Below, in pieces: positions 1-8,507 of a DNA stretch of 24,797 nt (the stretch's first letter is position 1; every line of letters begins with the position of its first letter). The stretch comes from Campylobacterales bacterium (GTDB lineage Bacteria > Campylobacterota > Campylobacteria > Campylobacterales > QNZT01), in NCBI GenBank assembly GCA_026985685.1, contig JALSQA010000451.1, positions 1 to 24,797 on the forward strand, written 5' to 3'. The notes beneath the pieces were generated by a model that was not told where the DNA came from, made no database searches, and saw nothing but the letters and a program-made list of their open reading frames with translations. The position numbers and the translations under genes were made by a program.

Positions 1-1841
1 ACATAGCATCACTCCCAGACGCAATAGTTGTACCAGTTGATGAAGTTAATGAAAATTTTCAACCAGTCGTTGAAAAGAATATTAACACAGATATGGAATT
101 ATTACCTGATGCTATAGTTGTTGAAGTATCAGAAGTTAAGTTAATTTCAAATCCAGTTAAAAAGAGAAAAGTTAAAAAAAAGCATAACAAACACAAATAC
201 AAACATAAACCTAAAATAGATATGGCATCACTTCCTGAAGCAAAGTTGTATGACATAGGTGAAGAAAACACTACCATCGTTAGGGCAGTGTTACCTTCAT
301 CACATTCACAAATGGTTGTCAAAGATCATAATGAAGAAAATAGTTCTACTAAGATTATAGAACCAAAGATTAAAGTAGTAACACAGCCAAAATGTAAACT
401 ATACGATAGTGAAGAAGCATTAATAGCCTCAACAAATTTAACATCACAGAAAGATTCTAATGTTGTTGATATCAAAGAGCTAAATACAACTGAAGTTAAA
501 AAAAGTCTTAATATTTCTACAGTTTGTAAAAGTGAGATAAAAAAAGAAGAAGATCAAAAAGATGTTAAAAAGCAATCTAAACCAATTGTAATTGTTAAAA
601 AGTTAGAAGATACAACATATGATAAAAAAGAGATAGACTTTTGGGAATTATTGGATAAAACACTTTTACATTCTGGTTCTCTTGTATTGAAAAAATATGA
701 TATCGCTATTAATAAGCAAAATATTGAAATTTTGAAAAATGAATATTATCCAAAGATCTCTATGGGGTACTCTGGAGCATATTATCACTCTTATTCTAAA
801 GATGGTTCTGCAAGTATTTCTGGTTCTTATTATCCTAGCTATTCTCAATATCAAGATTCTGTAGGGCTAAATATGAAGTATGAACTTTATCGTTTTGGTG
901 CAACAGACTTGAAAATGGAGATAGGAAAAAAAGAGTTTGATATTATCAAAACAGAATTAGCCTTACAACAGGAAAAAGTTTCAAAACAGTTGTTGCAGTA
1001 CTATAGTCAAGTGCTAAAAGCACAAGAGTCTATAAAATACAAAAAGAGAGTACGACAACTACAAAATGAAATATTGCAAAAGAAATATAGATTATTTCAT
1101 GCAGGAAGAATTGCAAAAACACAACTCTTAAAAGATGAGCGTAGCTTGGTACTATTGGATAAAGAGATACTTCAACACGAATTAAATCTAGGTGATGCTT
1201 TGAAAAATATACAACTATTATCAAATATGGAACTTAATCCTGATGAAGTTAAATTTTTGATGTTTGAACCTAAAAATATTCCAATCAAAACTTTTGAAGA
1301 AAGCGTCCAAGCTAAAAATTTGCAATATCAGATTGAGGCAAAGAGAAAAGAAATTGAACTTTTAGAAAAAGATTATTTACCTACTGTATATGTAGATAGT
1401 GGATATAGAATGTATGGTGCAGATAGTAATAGCTTTTTTAGAAGTATGACAAATATGAGACGAAATAGCTGGGATATGGGTATGAGTGTAAACTGGAATA
1501 TCTATGATGGTCATAAAGTGAAAAATACAATAACAAAAAAGAAACTTGAATTGCAAAAAATTATGGAAAAAAAGAGACTTGCAAAAATAGAGTTTGAATC
1601 TCAGGAAAAACGTAGAAAATTATTAAGAAGTACTCTGGAAAGAATTTTACAAACAGAATCAAAGATTGTGGCAGATACTTATGAGCAAAAAGAAGTTTAC
1701 AATCGTTTGAGAATTGCAGGAAAAGCTAATGCTTTACAAAAAGATTATATACAGACTGATTTACTAAAAAGTGAATTAAGTTTTAAACTAAATGTCATCG
1801 AAAAAGTCTTTGAGACAATTTCGAGTGAGTTAATAAGATAA
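1..1841 (+). CDS. TolC-family outer membrane efflux protein, 5' truncated by window edge
   Basis: Outer-membrane channel component of a type I secretion system, forming the exit duct for the ABC exporter and HlyD adaptor encoded next. The reading frame (codons from base 3) is open to the left edge, so the ATG at 93 is internal and the true start and signal peptide lie outside. From about base 633 to the end the protein has the TolC/OEP pattern: two halves of long amphipathic helices alternating with Tyr/Ser/Gly-rich strands (Y-P-K-I-S-M-G-Y; Y-L-P-T-V-Y-V-D-S-G-Y). The first ~210 visible residues are unlike a standard TolC: charged, Lys/Glu/Val-rich, with degenerate repeats (SLPDAIVV, LLPDAIVV, SLPEAKLYD, CKLYD) and a Lys/His-rich patch at roughly bases 160-215. 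Family call is confident; the role of the extension is unknown. Confidence 0.85.
   Translation, partial: IASLPDAIVVPVDEVNENFQPVVEKNINTDMELLPDAIVVEVSEVKLISNPVKKRKVKKKHNKHKYKHKPKIDMASLPEAKLYDIGEENTTIVRAVLPSSHSQMVVKDHNEENSSTKIIEPKIKVVTQPKCKLYDSEEALIASTNLTSQKDSNVVDIKELNTTEVKKSLNISTVCKSEIKKEEDQKDVKKQSKPIVIVKKLEDTTYDKKEIDFWELLDKTLLHSGSLVLKKYDIAINKQNIEILKNEYYPKISMGYSGAYYHSYSKDGSASISGSYYPSYSQYQDSVGLNMKYELYRFGATDLKMEIGKKEFDIIKTELALQQEKVSKQLLQYYSQVLKAQESIKYKKRVRQLQNEILQKKYRLFHAGRIAKTQLLKDERSLVLLDKEILQHELNLGDALKNIQLLSNMELNPDEVKFLMFEPKNIPIKTFEESVQAKNLQYQIEAKRKEIELLEKDYLPTVYVDSGYRMYGADSNSFFRSMTNMRRNSWDMGMSVNWNIYDGHKVKNTITKKKLELQKIMEKKRLAKIEFESQEKRRKLLRSTLERILQTESKIVADTYEQKEVYNRLRIAGKANALQKDYIQTDLLKSELSFKLNVIEKVFETISSELIR
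3..420 (+). repeat. degenerate repeats within the N-terminal extension of the TolC-like gene
   Basis: Copies are visible at protein level at bases 3-47 (LPDAIVVPVDEV), 93-137 (LPDAIVVEVSEV), 222-266 (LPEAKLYDIGEE) and about 387-419 (CKLYDSEEA). The first two are 90 bases apart; later spacing is irregular. Third codon positions differ between copies, so the repeat is old or kept at protein level rather than freshly duplicated. More copies may lie to the left of the window. Confidence 0.6.
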
Positions 1842-1851
1842 AAGGATGGCG

Positions 1852-3957
1852 ATGAATACAGCTTTAATTGCTTTAGAAATAGCAGGTAGTTTAAATCAGA
1901 TCAATGTAGATAGCAGAAGTATTATCAAAGAATATGCTATTGAAGATGATAAAGAACCTACTATTGAAGAGTTGGCACGTATTGCGAAAAAACTTAGTTT
2001 TCGTATTGGTATCAAAAAATTAAATGTTGATAAATTGGTTGAAAATTATCCAATGCCAATTATATGTCTTATGAAAAATGGTGAATATAGAGCTATTGTA
2101 AGTGCAAATAAATCAGCTAAAGAAGTGATGGTATATGATCCTCATGAAAATAAACCAACCTTGATAAGTTATGATGATTTTATGAAAGACTTTAGTCAAA
2201 AAAGTTTGGTTTTAAAACATCGTATATTTTCTGAACAAATTAAATTTGGTTTTGGCTGGTTTGCCAAAGAAATTTTTAGTTATAAAAAAATTATTTTTGA
2301 AGTATTATTAGCTTCATTTGTTATTCAACTTTTTGGATTAGTCACACCACTTTTTACACAAGTTATTTTGGATAAAGTACTAGTACACCACTCTTTATCT
2401 ACTCTTGATGTATTGGCTATTGCATTTTTGGTAATAACAATATTTGATTTTTTACTCAATTATATGCGAAACTATGTATTTGTGCATACAACATCAAAAA
2501 TAGATGCAAAACTTGGTGCAAAACTTTATCATCATCTTATGGCATTGCCTTTTGGATATTTTGTTGTAAGACAAGTGGGTAATATCATTGCTCGTGTCAG
2601 GGAATTGGATCAAATTAGGAGTTTCATTGCCAATAAATCAGTAACAGTACTGTTGGATGTTCTTTTTAGTTTTGTATTTTTAGCTGTTATGTTCTTATAT
2701 AGTGTCAAAATGACTTTTATGGTAATGGGATTTGTATTTTTTATCGCTTTAATATATTTGTTTGCAACACCAAAATTTCGTGAAAGACTGAATGAAAAAT
2801 TCAATATGGGTGCTGAACAAAACTCTTTTTTGGTTGAATCAGTAACAGGTGTAGAAACTGTTAAGTCACTTGCCTTAGAAGGTGCTATGCAAAAACGATG
2901 GGAAGATAAACTTGCTGATTATGTTAGTGCTGGTTTTAAACTAAGTAATTTTGGTTTTATTCTTGGTGGTATGACAACAATGTTACAAAAATTGATGACT
3001 ATTTCAATTTTATATTTTGGAGTATTGATGGTTATTGAAGGATCTTTGTCTGTTGGACAGTTGATTGCATTTCAAATGTTTGCTAATCAATTTAGTGGAC
3101 CAGTTTTAAGATTGGTTAATCTATGGAATGAATTTCAACAAACACTTCTTTCAGTGGATAGATTAGGTGATATTTTAAATAAACCTACTGAGCAACGTAA
3201 TGAAAAAGCAATAACTCTTGCAGGAATACGTGGAAATATTACTTTCAATAAGGTTAGTTTTGCATATAAACCTGGTTCTTCTATGGTTTTAAAAGATCTT
3301 TCTTTCAGTATTCAAGCAGGTATGAGTGTAGGTATTATCGGTAGAAGCGGTAGTGGTAAAAGTACAGTTGCTAAGGTTATTCAACGCCTTTATATGCCAA
3401 ACGAAGGTGTAGTTTTTGTTGATGGTGTTGATATTCGTCACTTTGATCCAAAATGGTATCGAACGATGATTGGTGTTGTGTTACAGGAAAATTATCTCTT
3501 TAGAGGAACGATTAAAGAAAATATTGCAATGGCAAAGCCAAATGCATCCATGGATGAGATTATACAAGTTGCAAGAATTTCAGGAGCAGATAGTTTTATC
3601 TCTGATTTTCCAGAGGGATATGATACGGAAGTGGGAGAAAGAGGATCAACACTATCAGGTGGTCAAAGACAAAGACTTGCTATCGCTAGAGCTTTGTTGA
3701 TCAATCCTCGTATTTTGATTTTTGATGAAGCAACTTCAGCACTTGATTATGAGTCTGAAAAGATTATCAATGAAAATCTTGAAAATATTAAAAAAGGTCG
3801 TACTACGGTAATTATTGCACATAGATTATCTACGGTGAAAGATTGTGATGTTATTATCGCTATGGATAAAGGGCAAATTGTAGAAGCTGGTACACATGAA
3901 GAGTTGATGGAGAAAAAAGGTTATTATCACCATCTCTATACACAGCAGTCGATATAA
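1852..3957 (+). CDS. type I secretion ABC exporter (HlyB/LapB-like, permease-ATPase fusion)
   Basis: Inner-membrane ATPase that drives one-step export of an unfolded protein through the HlyD-TolC conduit. The first ~125 residues form a C39-peptidase-like domain that lacks the catalytic Cys and His, as in HlyB, so it should bind rather than cleave substrate. Then come six membrane segments (about residues 145-420) and a full nucleotide-binding domain: Walker A GRSGSGKST (~498), signature LSGGQRQRLAIARA (~600), Walker B ILIFDEATSALD (~620) and switch His in IIAHRLST (~654). An ATG at 1846 exists, but it abuts the AAAGG ribosome-binding site at 1841-1845; the ATG at 1852 has workable spacing and starts the conserved MNTALIALEIAG block. 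It lies 10 bases after the TolC-like gene. Confidence 0.93.
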   Translation: MNTALIALEIAGSLNQINVDSRSIIKEYAIEDDKEPTIEELARIAKKLSFRIGIKKLNVDKLVENYPMPIICLMKNGEYRAIVSANKSAKEVMVYDPHENKPTLISYDDFMKDFSQKSLVLKHRIFSEQIKFGFGWFAKEIFSYKKIIFEVLLASFVIQLFGLVTPLFTQVILDKVLVHHSLSTLDVLAIAFLVITIFDFLLNYMRNYVFVHTTSKIDAKLGAKLYHHLMALPFGYFVVRQVGNIIARVRELDQIRSFIANKSVTVLLDVLFSFVFLAVMFLYSVKMTFMVMGFVFFIALIYLFATPKFRERLNEKFNMGAEQNSFLVESVTGVETVKSLALEGAMQKRWEDKLADYVSAGFKLSNFGFILGGMTTMLQKLMTISILYFGVLMVIEGSLSVGQLIAFQMFANQFSGPVLRLVNLWNEFQQTLLSVDRLGDILNKPTEQRNEKAITLAGIRGNITFNKVSFAYKPGSSMVLKDLSFSIQAGMSVGIIGRSGSGKSTVAKVIQRLYMPNEGVVFVDGVDIRHFDPKWYRTMIGVVLQENYLFRGTIKENIAMAKPNASMDEIIQVARISGADSFISDFPEGYDTEVGERGSTLSGGQRQRLAIARALLINPRILIFDEATSALDYESEKIINENLENIKKGRTTVIIAHRLSTVKDCDVIIAMDKGQIVEAGTHEELMEKKGYYHHLYTQQSI

Positions 3958-3974
3958 CAAGAGGAGTATTTTAG

Positions 3975-5279
3975 TTGAAAACTACTAAAGATAAAAACAG
4001 ATTTAAACCGCATTTGGTGGAGATAGAAGAGTCACCAGTCAGTCCACTAGGAAGAATGATTTTATGGACAATCCTTATTTTAATGACACTGACTTTTCTT
4101 TGGCTATTTTTTGCAAAGACTGATGTAATAGTATCTTCAAGAGCTACTGTTGTTCCTGTTGGAGATGTTAAAATTTTACAGCCACTTACAACTGGGGTTG
4201 TTCAAAAAATATATATTAAAGAAGGAGATAAAATTTCTCAGGGAGAGCCTCTTATTGAGATTGACCCAACTGTAGAAGATACAAATATAGAAGCTAAGAA
4301 AAAGTTTTTGCTACAACTTGAATTGGAAACTGGAAAGATAAAATCTATTTTAGAAAATAAACCTTTTCAAATTCCATCTAATGTTGATCCTGGAAAAGCT
4401 ATGTTGATTACAAATGTATATGATAGTGCATCTAAAGCTATTGATGAACAGTATAAACAAATAGACGATCAATTAAAGCAATTACATGAACAAATTAGTT
4501 CAGCAGAAGTTGGACGAACACAAATGCAAAATTTATATGATATGGGAATGAAAGAGCAAAAACGTTTACGAAGAGTTTTGGATATTATAGCTAAAGATGA
4601 TTACTATAAACTCCAAAAACAAAATCTTAGTTATGCAAGTGAAATAGAAAAACTAGGACATGAAATTGAAAGATTTCATCGGAAACTTGATGAATTAAAT
4701 AGAAAAAAAGATACTATTGCCAAAAGTTTTAAAAATAAACTTTATACAGAATTATTGGATAAAGAAAAAAAGATAGTTGCTTATAAATCTGAGATTGATA
4801 CTATTGAGTTCAAAAAAAAGAAACAGATTATTACATCACCTGTTGATGGAATTGTTGCAAAAATGGCTGTTAATACAATTGGTGCGGTGGTTACACCTGC
4901 TGAAAAACTAATCTCAATTGTACCTGCTGATGTACCTATTGAATTTAAGGCGATAGTAGAAAATAAAGATATTGGTTATATTAAGATAGGGTTGCCTGTA
5001 GCGATCAAAATTGATACATTTAACTTTCAAAAGTATGGTTTGATAGATGGAAATGTAACAAAAATAGGAGCAAATGCTATTCAGGATAAAAGGCAGGGAT
5101 TAGTTTATGAAGTCTATATCAAGCCTAAACAAACATCTCTTATGGTTGAGGGAGAAAGAAAATATTTGATGCCTGGTATGAGTGCTACGGCTGAAATGAA
5201 AGTTGGTAAAAGAAGAATTATAGAATTTTTTGTTTATCCACTTATAAAATATTTTAATGAGGGTATAAGTGTTCGGTAA
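3975..5279 (+). CDS. HlyD-family membrane fusion (periplasmic adaptor) protein
   Basis: Adaptor that bridges the ABC exporter and the TolC-like channel. It has 434 residues: a short cytoplasmic N-terminus, one membrane anchor (about residues 27-50, ILWTILILMTLTFLWLFF), a first half-lipoyl motif (about 65-98, LQPLTTGVVQKIYIKEGD), a long coiled coil (about 100-280), the second half-lipoyl (ITSPVDGIVAKMAVNTIGAVV, about 290-310) and a beta-barrel end closing with YPLIKYFNEGISVR, typical of HlyD. The start is TTG: GAGGAG at 3961-3966 sits 8 bases upstream and no in-frame ATG fits better. The gene order channel-exporter-adaptor resembles lap/bap adhesin export operons. No RTX-like substrate gene is visible. 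Confidence 0.92.
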   Translation: MKTTKDKNRFKPHLVEIEESPVSPLGRMILWTILILMTLTFLWLFFAKTDVIVSSRATVVPVGDVKILQPLTTGVVQKIYIKEGDKISQGEPLIEIDPTVEDTNIEAKKKFLLQLELETGKIKSILENKPFQIPSNVDPGKAMLITNVYDSASKAIDEQYKQIDDQLKQLHEQISSAEVGRTQMQNLYDMGMKEQKRLRRVLDIIAKDDYYKLQKQNLSYASEIEKLGHEIERFHRKLDELNRKKDTIAKSFKNKLYTELLDKEKKIVAYKSEIDTIEFKKKKQIITSPVDGIVAKMAVNTIGAVVTPAEKLISIVPADVPIEFKAIVENKDIGYIKIGLPVAIKIDTFNFQKYGLIDGNVTKIGANAIQDKRQGLVYEVYIKPKQTSLMVEGERKYLMPGMSATAEMKVGKRRIIEFFVYPLIKYFNEGISVR

Positions 5280-5287
5280 TATATAAT

Positions 5288-5316
5288 ATTTTGGCAGAAT
5301 AAATATCTGCCAAAAT
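5288..5316. terminator. bidirectional intrinsic terminator between hlyD-like gene and rsfS
   Basis: A perfect 11-bp inverted repeat (ATTTTGGCAGA at 5288-5298 and its complement at 5306-5316) with a 7-base loop. Each arm ends in a T run when read in its own direction (CAAAATG/TTTAG on plus, CAAAAT on minus). It lies 9 bases after the secretion operon stop and 3 bases from the rsfS stop, serving convergent transcripts. Confidence 0.85.
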
Positions 5317-5318
5317 GT

Positions 5319-5657
5319 TTAGTTTTGTAAATTTTCTCTCATCTTTTCATGTTCAGTTAAAAACTCTTCTATATTATATTTACTGCGGTGTTCTGATGAC
5401 ATCAGGTGGATAAGCATATCTCCTAAATCAAGGACGATCCAATCTTCGCTTTCGTCTGTATGCAGTATTTGTTCGCCGAGTTTTTTGATTTCTGGTTTTA
5501 AATAATCAAGCAGTGCAAATCCATGTTTATTGTTTAGTGTTGTGGCGATGATGACATCATCTACGATGTAATCACGTCCTCTCATGTCAAATGCTTGTAT
5601 GTTTTCTGCTTTTTTATCATCTAAAACAGTAACGATTGTGTCAATTCTTTGACTCAT
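5319..5657 (-). CDS. rsfS: ribosomal silencing factor RsfS
   Basis: Binds L14 on the 50S subunit and blocks subunit joining, lowering translation in starvation. The 112-residue length matches the family. The core motif DWIVLDLGDMLIHLMSS followed by R-S-K-Y-N-I-E-E-F is the RsfS/Iojap signature (usual form W..vD.GdvvvHif....R..YnLE.LW); the terminal Trp of the usual form is Phe-Leu here. It overlaps the end of nadD by 4 bases (ATGA), which indicates translational coupling, and has its own AAGGAG site inside nadD. nadD-rsfS pairing is common across bacteria. Confidence 0.95.
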   Translation of the reverse strand: MSQRIDTIVTVLDDKKAENIQAFDMRGRDYIVDDVIIATTLNNKHGFALLDYLKPEIKKLGEQILHTDESEDWIVLDLGDMLIHLMSSEHRSKYNIEEFLTEHEKMRENLQN

Positions 5658-6199
5658 TTTTCTCCTTTTTTTGTGTAATAGTCCATAATCTCATCTGCCA
5701 AGGATGTTGGTAGTTTATTACGATCTATTTTATCTCTTAATATTGTAGAGCTAATATTAGCATTTACTTTTAATATTTGCAAGTTTTTTGGAATTTCTAT
5801 CCCATCTCTTGTGACGATGATAAATTCTACACTATCTTTTAATCGCTCATATTCATGCCATTGGTCTAATTTTGTTAAATTGTCAGCACCTATGATAAGA
5901 TAAATTTTTTCAGGTTGATAGAGATTTTTAATGTAATCTACTGTTTGAATTGTTGGTGTTGGTTTGGATTGTTTTAATTCATAGTCAATAATTTTTGCTT
6001 TTTTGTATGGTAAAAGTAACTTTTTTACCCATTTATATCGTAAATTTGGTGGAGCAAAAAAATCATTTTTGAATGGATTTAAATAAGTAGGAACAACAAA
6101 AAGTACGTCTATATCGAGCTTTTGTAGTGATTTTTTGATAATCTCTTCATGTCCGATGTGTGGAGGATCGAAACTTCCACCAAAAATTGCTATCTTCAT
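5654..6199 (-). CDS. nadD: nicotinate-nucleotide adenylyltransferase
   Basis: Transfers AMP from ATP to nicotinate mononucleotide, giving deamido-NAD in NAD biosynthesis. Nucleotidyltransferase fold motifs are clear: GGSFDPPHIGH (residues 7-17, with the HIGH-type ATP site at 14-17), the central LIIGADNL block, and the C-terminal ISSTILRDKI (ISSTxIR consensus, about 149-158). The 181-residue length is slightly short for NadD but normal for this phylum. First gene of the nadD-rsfS operon, divergent from gap. The bases before the ATG show no strong Shine-Dalgarno match. Confidence 0.95.
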   Translation of the reverse strand: MKIAIFGGSFDPPHIGHEEIIKKSLQKLDIDVLFVVPTYLNPFKNDFFAPPNLRYKWVKKLLLPYKKAKIIDYELKQSKPTPTIQTVDYIKNLYQPEKIYLIIGADNLTKLDQWHEYERLKDSVEFIIVTRDGIEIPKNLQILKVNANISSTILRDKIDRNKLPTSLADEIMDYYTKKGEK

Positions 6200-6246
6200 T
6201 TAATCTGTTTTAAACCTTATTTAACTTAAAATATTAATATTTATTT

Positions 6247-6266
6247 GTATAATAGCATTATTATAC
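6247..6266. promoter_or_regulatory. symmetric divergent promoter palindrome between nadD and gap
   Basis: GTATAATA-GCAT-TATTATAC is a perfect 8-bp inverted repeat with a 4-base centre. It provides a consensus TATAAT on the plus strand (6248-6253, toward gap, predicted leader ~30 bases) and on the minus strand (6260-6265, toward nadD, leader ~50 bases). No clear -35 hexamer is seen on either side, as is usual in this phylum. The -10 match is seen directly; activity in both directions is inferred. Confidence 0.6.
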
Positions 6267-6290
6267 ATGAAATTTACTAAAGGGGCATGA

Positions 6291-7295
6291 ATGGCTTTAA
6301 AAGTCGCGATAACTGGTTTTGGGCGTATAGGTAGATGTGTTGCAAGGATTTTAAACGATAGAGATGATATTGAACTTGTTGCTGTTAATGATACAACAGA
6401 TAGAGAGATGACAAAGTATCTTTTAAAATATGATAGTGTTCATGGTACTTTTAATGATACAGTTGAGATTTTAGAAGATGATTATATGCAAATTGGAAAG
6501 TCAAAAGTAAAATTTTTAAATGACAGAGATCCAAAAAATCTTGATTTTGCAAAATATGGTGCAGAGGTTTTGCTAGAGTGTACAGGTGCATTTTATACAC
6601 AAGAGAAATCACAGCCATATATAGACAAAGGAATCAAAAAAGTACTTTTTTCAGCACCTGCAAAAGATAAAGAGACACCGACATTTGTCATGGGTGTAAA
6701 TGAACATGAATATGCTGGACAAAAGATTGTTTCTAATGCAAGTTGTACCACTAACTGTTTAGCTCCTGTTACAAAAGTAATAGATGATGTTTTTGGTATT
6801 GAAAAAGGTTTAGTAACAACTGTTCACTCTTATACAAATGATCAAAATATACTTGATGTAAAACACAAAAAAGATCCACGTCGTGCAAGAGCAGCTGCTG
6901 TGAATATGATACCTACCACTACAGGTGCAGCAAAAGCGATAGGGCTTGTAATGCCACACTTAGCAGGTAAACTAAATGGTCAATCTATACGTGTACCAAC
7001 CCCAGATGTATCTATGATAGATTTGAATGTTATTGTGAAAAAAGATACTACAAAAGAAGAGGTCAATGCAGCATTTGAAGCGGCACAAAATGGTAAAATG
7101 GCTGATTATATTTTGGTAGATCATGACAAAAGAGTTTCTGCAGATTTTATAGGGTGTCCGATTAGTGCTATCGTGGCTGGAGATTTAACTCAAGTAGTAG
7201 ATGGCAATCTTGTAAAAGTGATGGCATGGTATGACAATGAGTGGGGATATAGTTGTAGATTGATTGATATGGCAGCACATATCGCAAAATCATAA
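6291..7295 (+). CDS. gap: glyceraldehyde-3-phosphate dehydrogenase, type I
   Basis: Interconverts glyceraldehyde 3-phosphate and 1,3-bisphosphoglycerate. The 334-residue length is standard. Visible motifs: Rossmann GFGRIGR (residues 8-14), VNDTTD after strand beta-2, where the Asp favours NAD over NADP, catalytic Cys152 in SNASCTTNCLAPV, the active-site His in TTVHSYTNDQ, and the C-terminal WYDNEWGYSCR. The AGGGG ribosome-binding site is at 6281-6285. First gene of gap-pgk-tpiA. In an autotrophic or organic-acid-using campylobacterotum the operon probably runs mainly in the gluconeogenic direction (inference). Confidence 0.97.
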   Translation: MALKVAITGFGRIGRCVARILNDRDDIELVAVNDTTDREMTKYLLKYDSVHGTFNDTVEILEDDYMQIGKSKVKFLNDRDPKNLDFAKYGAEVLLECTGAFYTQEKSQPYIDKGIKKVLFSAPAKDKETPTFVMGVNEHEYAGQKIVSNASCTTNCLAPVTKVIDDVFGIEKGLVTTVHSYTNDQNILDVKHKKDPRRARAAAVNMIPTTTGAAKAIGLVMPHLAGKLNGQSIRVPTPDVSMIDLNVIVKKDTTKEEVNAAFEAAQNGKMADYILVDHDKRVSADFIGCPISAIVAGDLTQVVDGNLVKVMAWYDNEWGYSCRLIDMAAHIAKS

Positions 7296-7304
7296 AGGAA
7301 GATG

Positions 7305-8507
7305 ATGGAATTATTATCAATTAAAGAGTTAGATTTAGAAGGAAAACGTGTATTAATCCGTTGTGATTTTAATGTACCAAAAGATGAATTTGGCAATATC
7401 AGCGATGATAGAAGGATTCGTTCTGCATTGCCTACTATTCGTTACTGTATAGATTCTAATTGCAAAATCATACTTGCAAGTCACTTTGGCAGACCAAAAC
7501 CAGGTGAATGGAATGAAGAAAAAGATACATTAAAACCTGTAGCAAAAAGACTAAAAACACTATTAAAGCAAGAGATCGTCATGGCGGAAAATGTCGTTGG
7601 TGATGATACAATTGAAAAATCAAATAACCTTGAAGCTGGAGAGATTTTGTTACTTGAAAATCTTAGATATAATCCAGGTGAGACAACAAATGATGAAGAA
7701 TTTGCAAAGCGTTTAGCTTCTATGGCAGATTTTTATATCAATGATGCTTTTGGTGCAAGTCACAGAAAACATGCTTCTATATATGCTTTACCTGCTTTAT
7801 TTGACAAAGAACATAAAGCGGCAGGTTTTTTGATGCAAAAAGAGGTAAATTTCTTTTATAAATCAGTATTGAATCCGATCCGTCCATTTGTTGCAGTAGT
7901 AGGTGGTAGTAAAGTTTCAGGTAAATTACAGGCATTGGTCAATCTAGTAGATAAAATTGATAAGTTGATTATTGGTGGAGGAATGGCGTTTACATTTCTC
8001 AAAGCACAAGGTTATGAAGTAGGTAACTCTTTGGTAGAAGATCATTTGATAGAAGATGCGAAAAAGATTATATATCGTGCTATGGGAAGAGGTGTAAAGT
8101 TATATCTTCCTGTTGATGTTGTCGTCGCACCTGAATTTGATGAAACAGCTCCTGTAAAATATTTACCAACACAAGAGATTCCTAGTGATTGGATGGGGCT
8201 GGATGTCGGACCTGCTAGTAACAGACTTTTTAGAGAAGCTTTAAATGATGCACAAACTATTCTTTGGAATGGACCAATGGGTGTTTATGAAATGGATAAA
8301 TTTTCTAAGGGATCTTTCATGATGAGTCACTATATAGCTGAATCTCATGCAACTACTATCGTAGGTGGTGGTGATACAGCAGATGTTGTGCAGCGTGCAG
8401 GTGATATCGATGAGATGACTTTTATATCCACTGGTGGTGGTGCAAGTTTAGAATTGCTTGAAGGTAAAATGCTTCCAGGAATAGAAGCTGTTAGAAAAGG
8501 TGATTAG
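7305..8507 (+). CDS. pgk: phosphoglycerate kinase
   Basis: Transfers phosphate between 1,3-bisphosphoglycerate and ADP. The ~400-residue length is typical. Motifs: RCDFNVP (substrate-binding, about residues 19-25), HFGRPKPG, LLENLRY, the DAFGASHRKHAS loop, VVGGSKVSGKL, GGGMAFTFLKAQG, NGPMGVYE and GGGDTADVVQ followed by STGGGASLELLEG (nucleotide-binding end). Two ATGs in a row occur (7302, 7305). AGGAAG at 7296-7301 touches the first, so 7305 is preferred, although the families differ by only one Met. It follows gap after 9 bases and directly abuts tpiA. Confidence 0.97.
   Translation: MELLSIKELDLEGKRVLIRCDFNVPKDEFGNISDDRRIRSALPTIRYCIDSNCKIILASHFGRPKPGEWNEEKDTLKPVAKRLKTLLKQEIVMAENVVGDDTIEKSNNLEAGEILLLENLRYNPGETTNDEEFAKRLASMADFYINDAFGASHRKHASIYALPALFDKEHKAAGFLMQKEVNFFYKSVLNPIRPFVAVVGGSKVSGKLQALVNLVDKIDKLIIGGGMAFTFLKAQGYEVGNSLVEDHLIEDAKKIIYRAMGRGVKLYLPVDVVVAPEFDETAPVKYLPTQEIPSDWMGLDVGPASNRLFREALNDAQTILWNGPMGVYEMDKFSKGSFMMSHYIAESHATTIVGGGDTADVVQRAGDIDEMTFISTGGGASLELLEGKMLPGIEAVRKGD

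Noticed and set aside
93..95. ATG at 93 as the start of the TolC-like protein
   Set aside because: The same frame is open from base 3 and encodes an earlier copy of the LPDAIVV repeat, so the coding region extends beyond the window; no ribosome-binding site precedes 93.
3470..3700. Plus-strand 76-codon frame inside the ABC exporter ATPase domain
   Set aside because: It overlaps the Walker/signature region in another frame, with no independent start signals or recognisable product.
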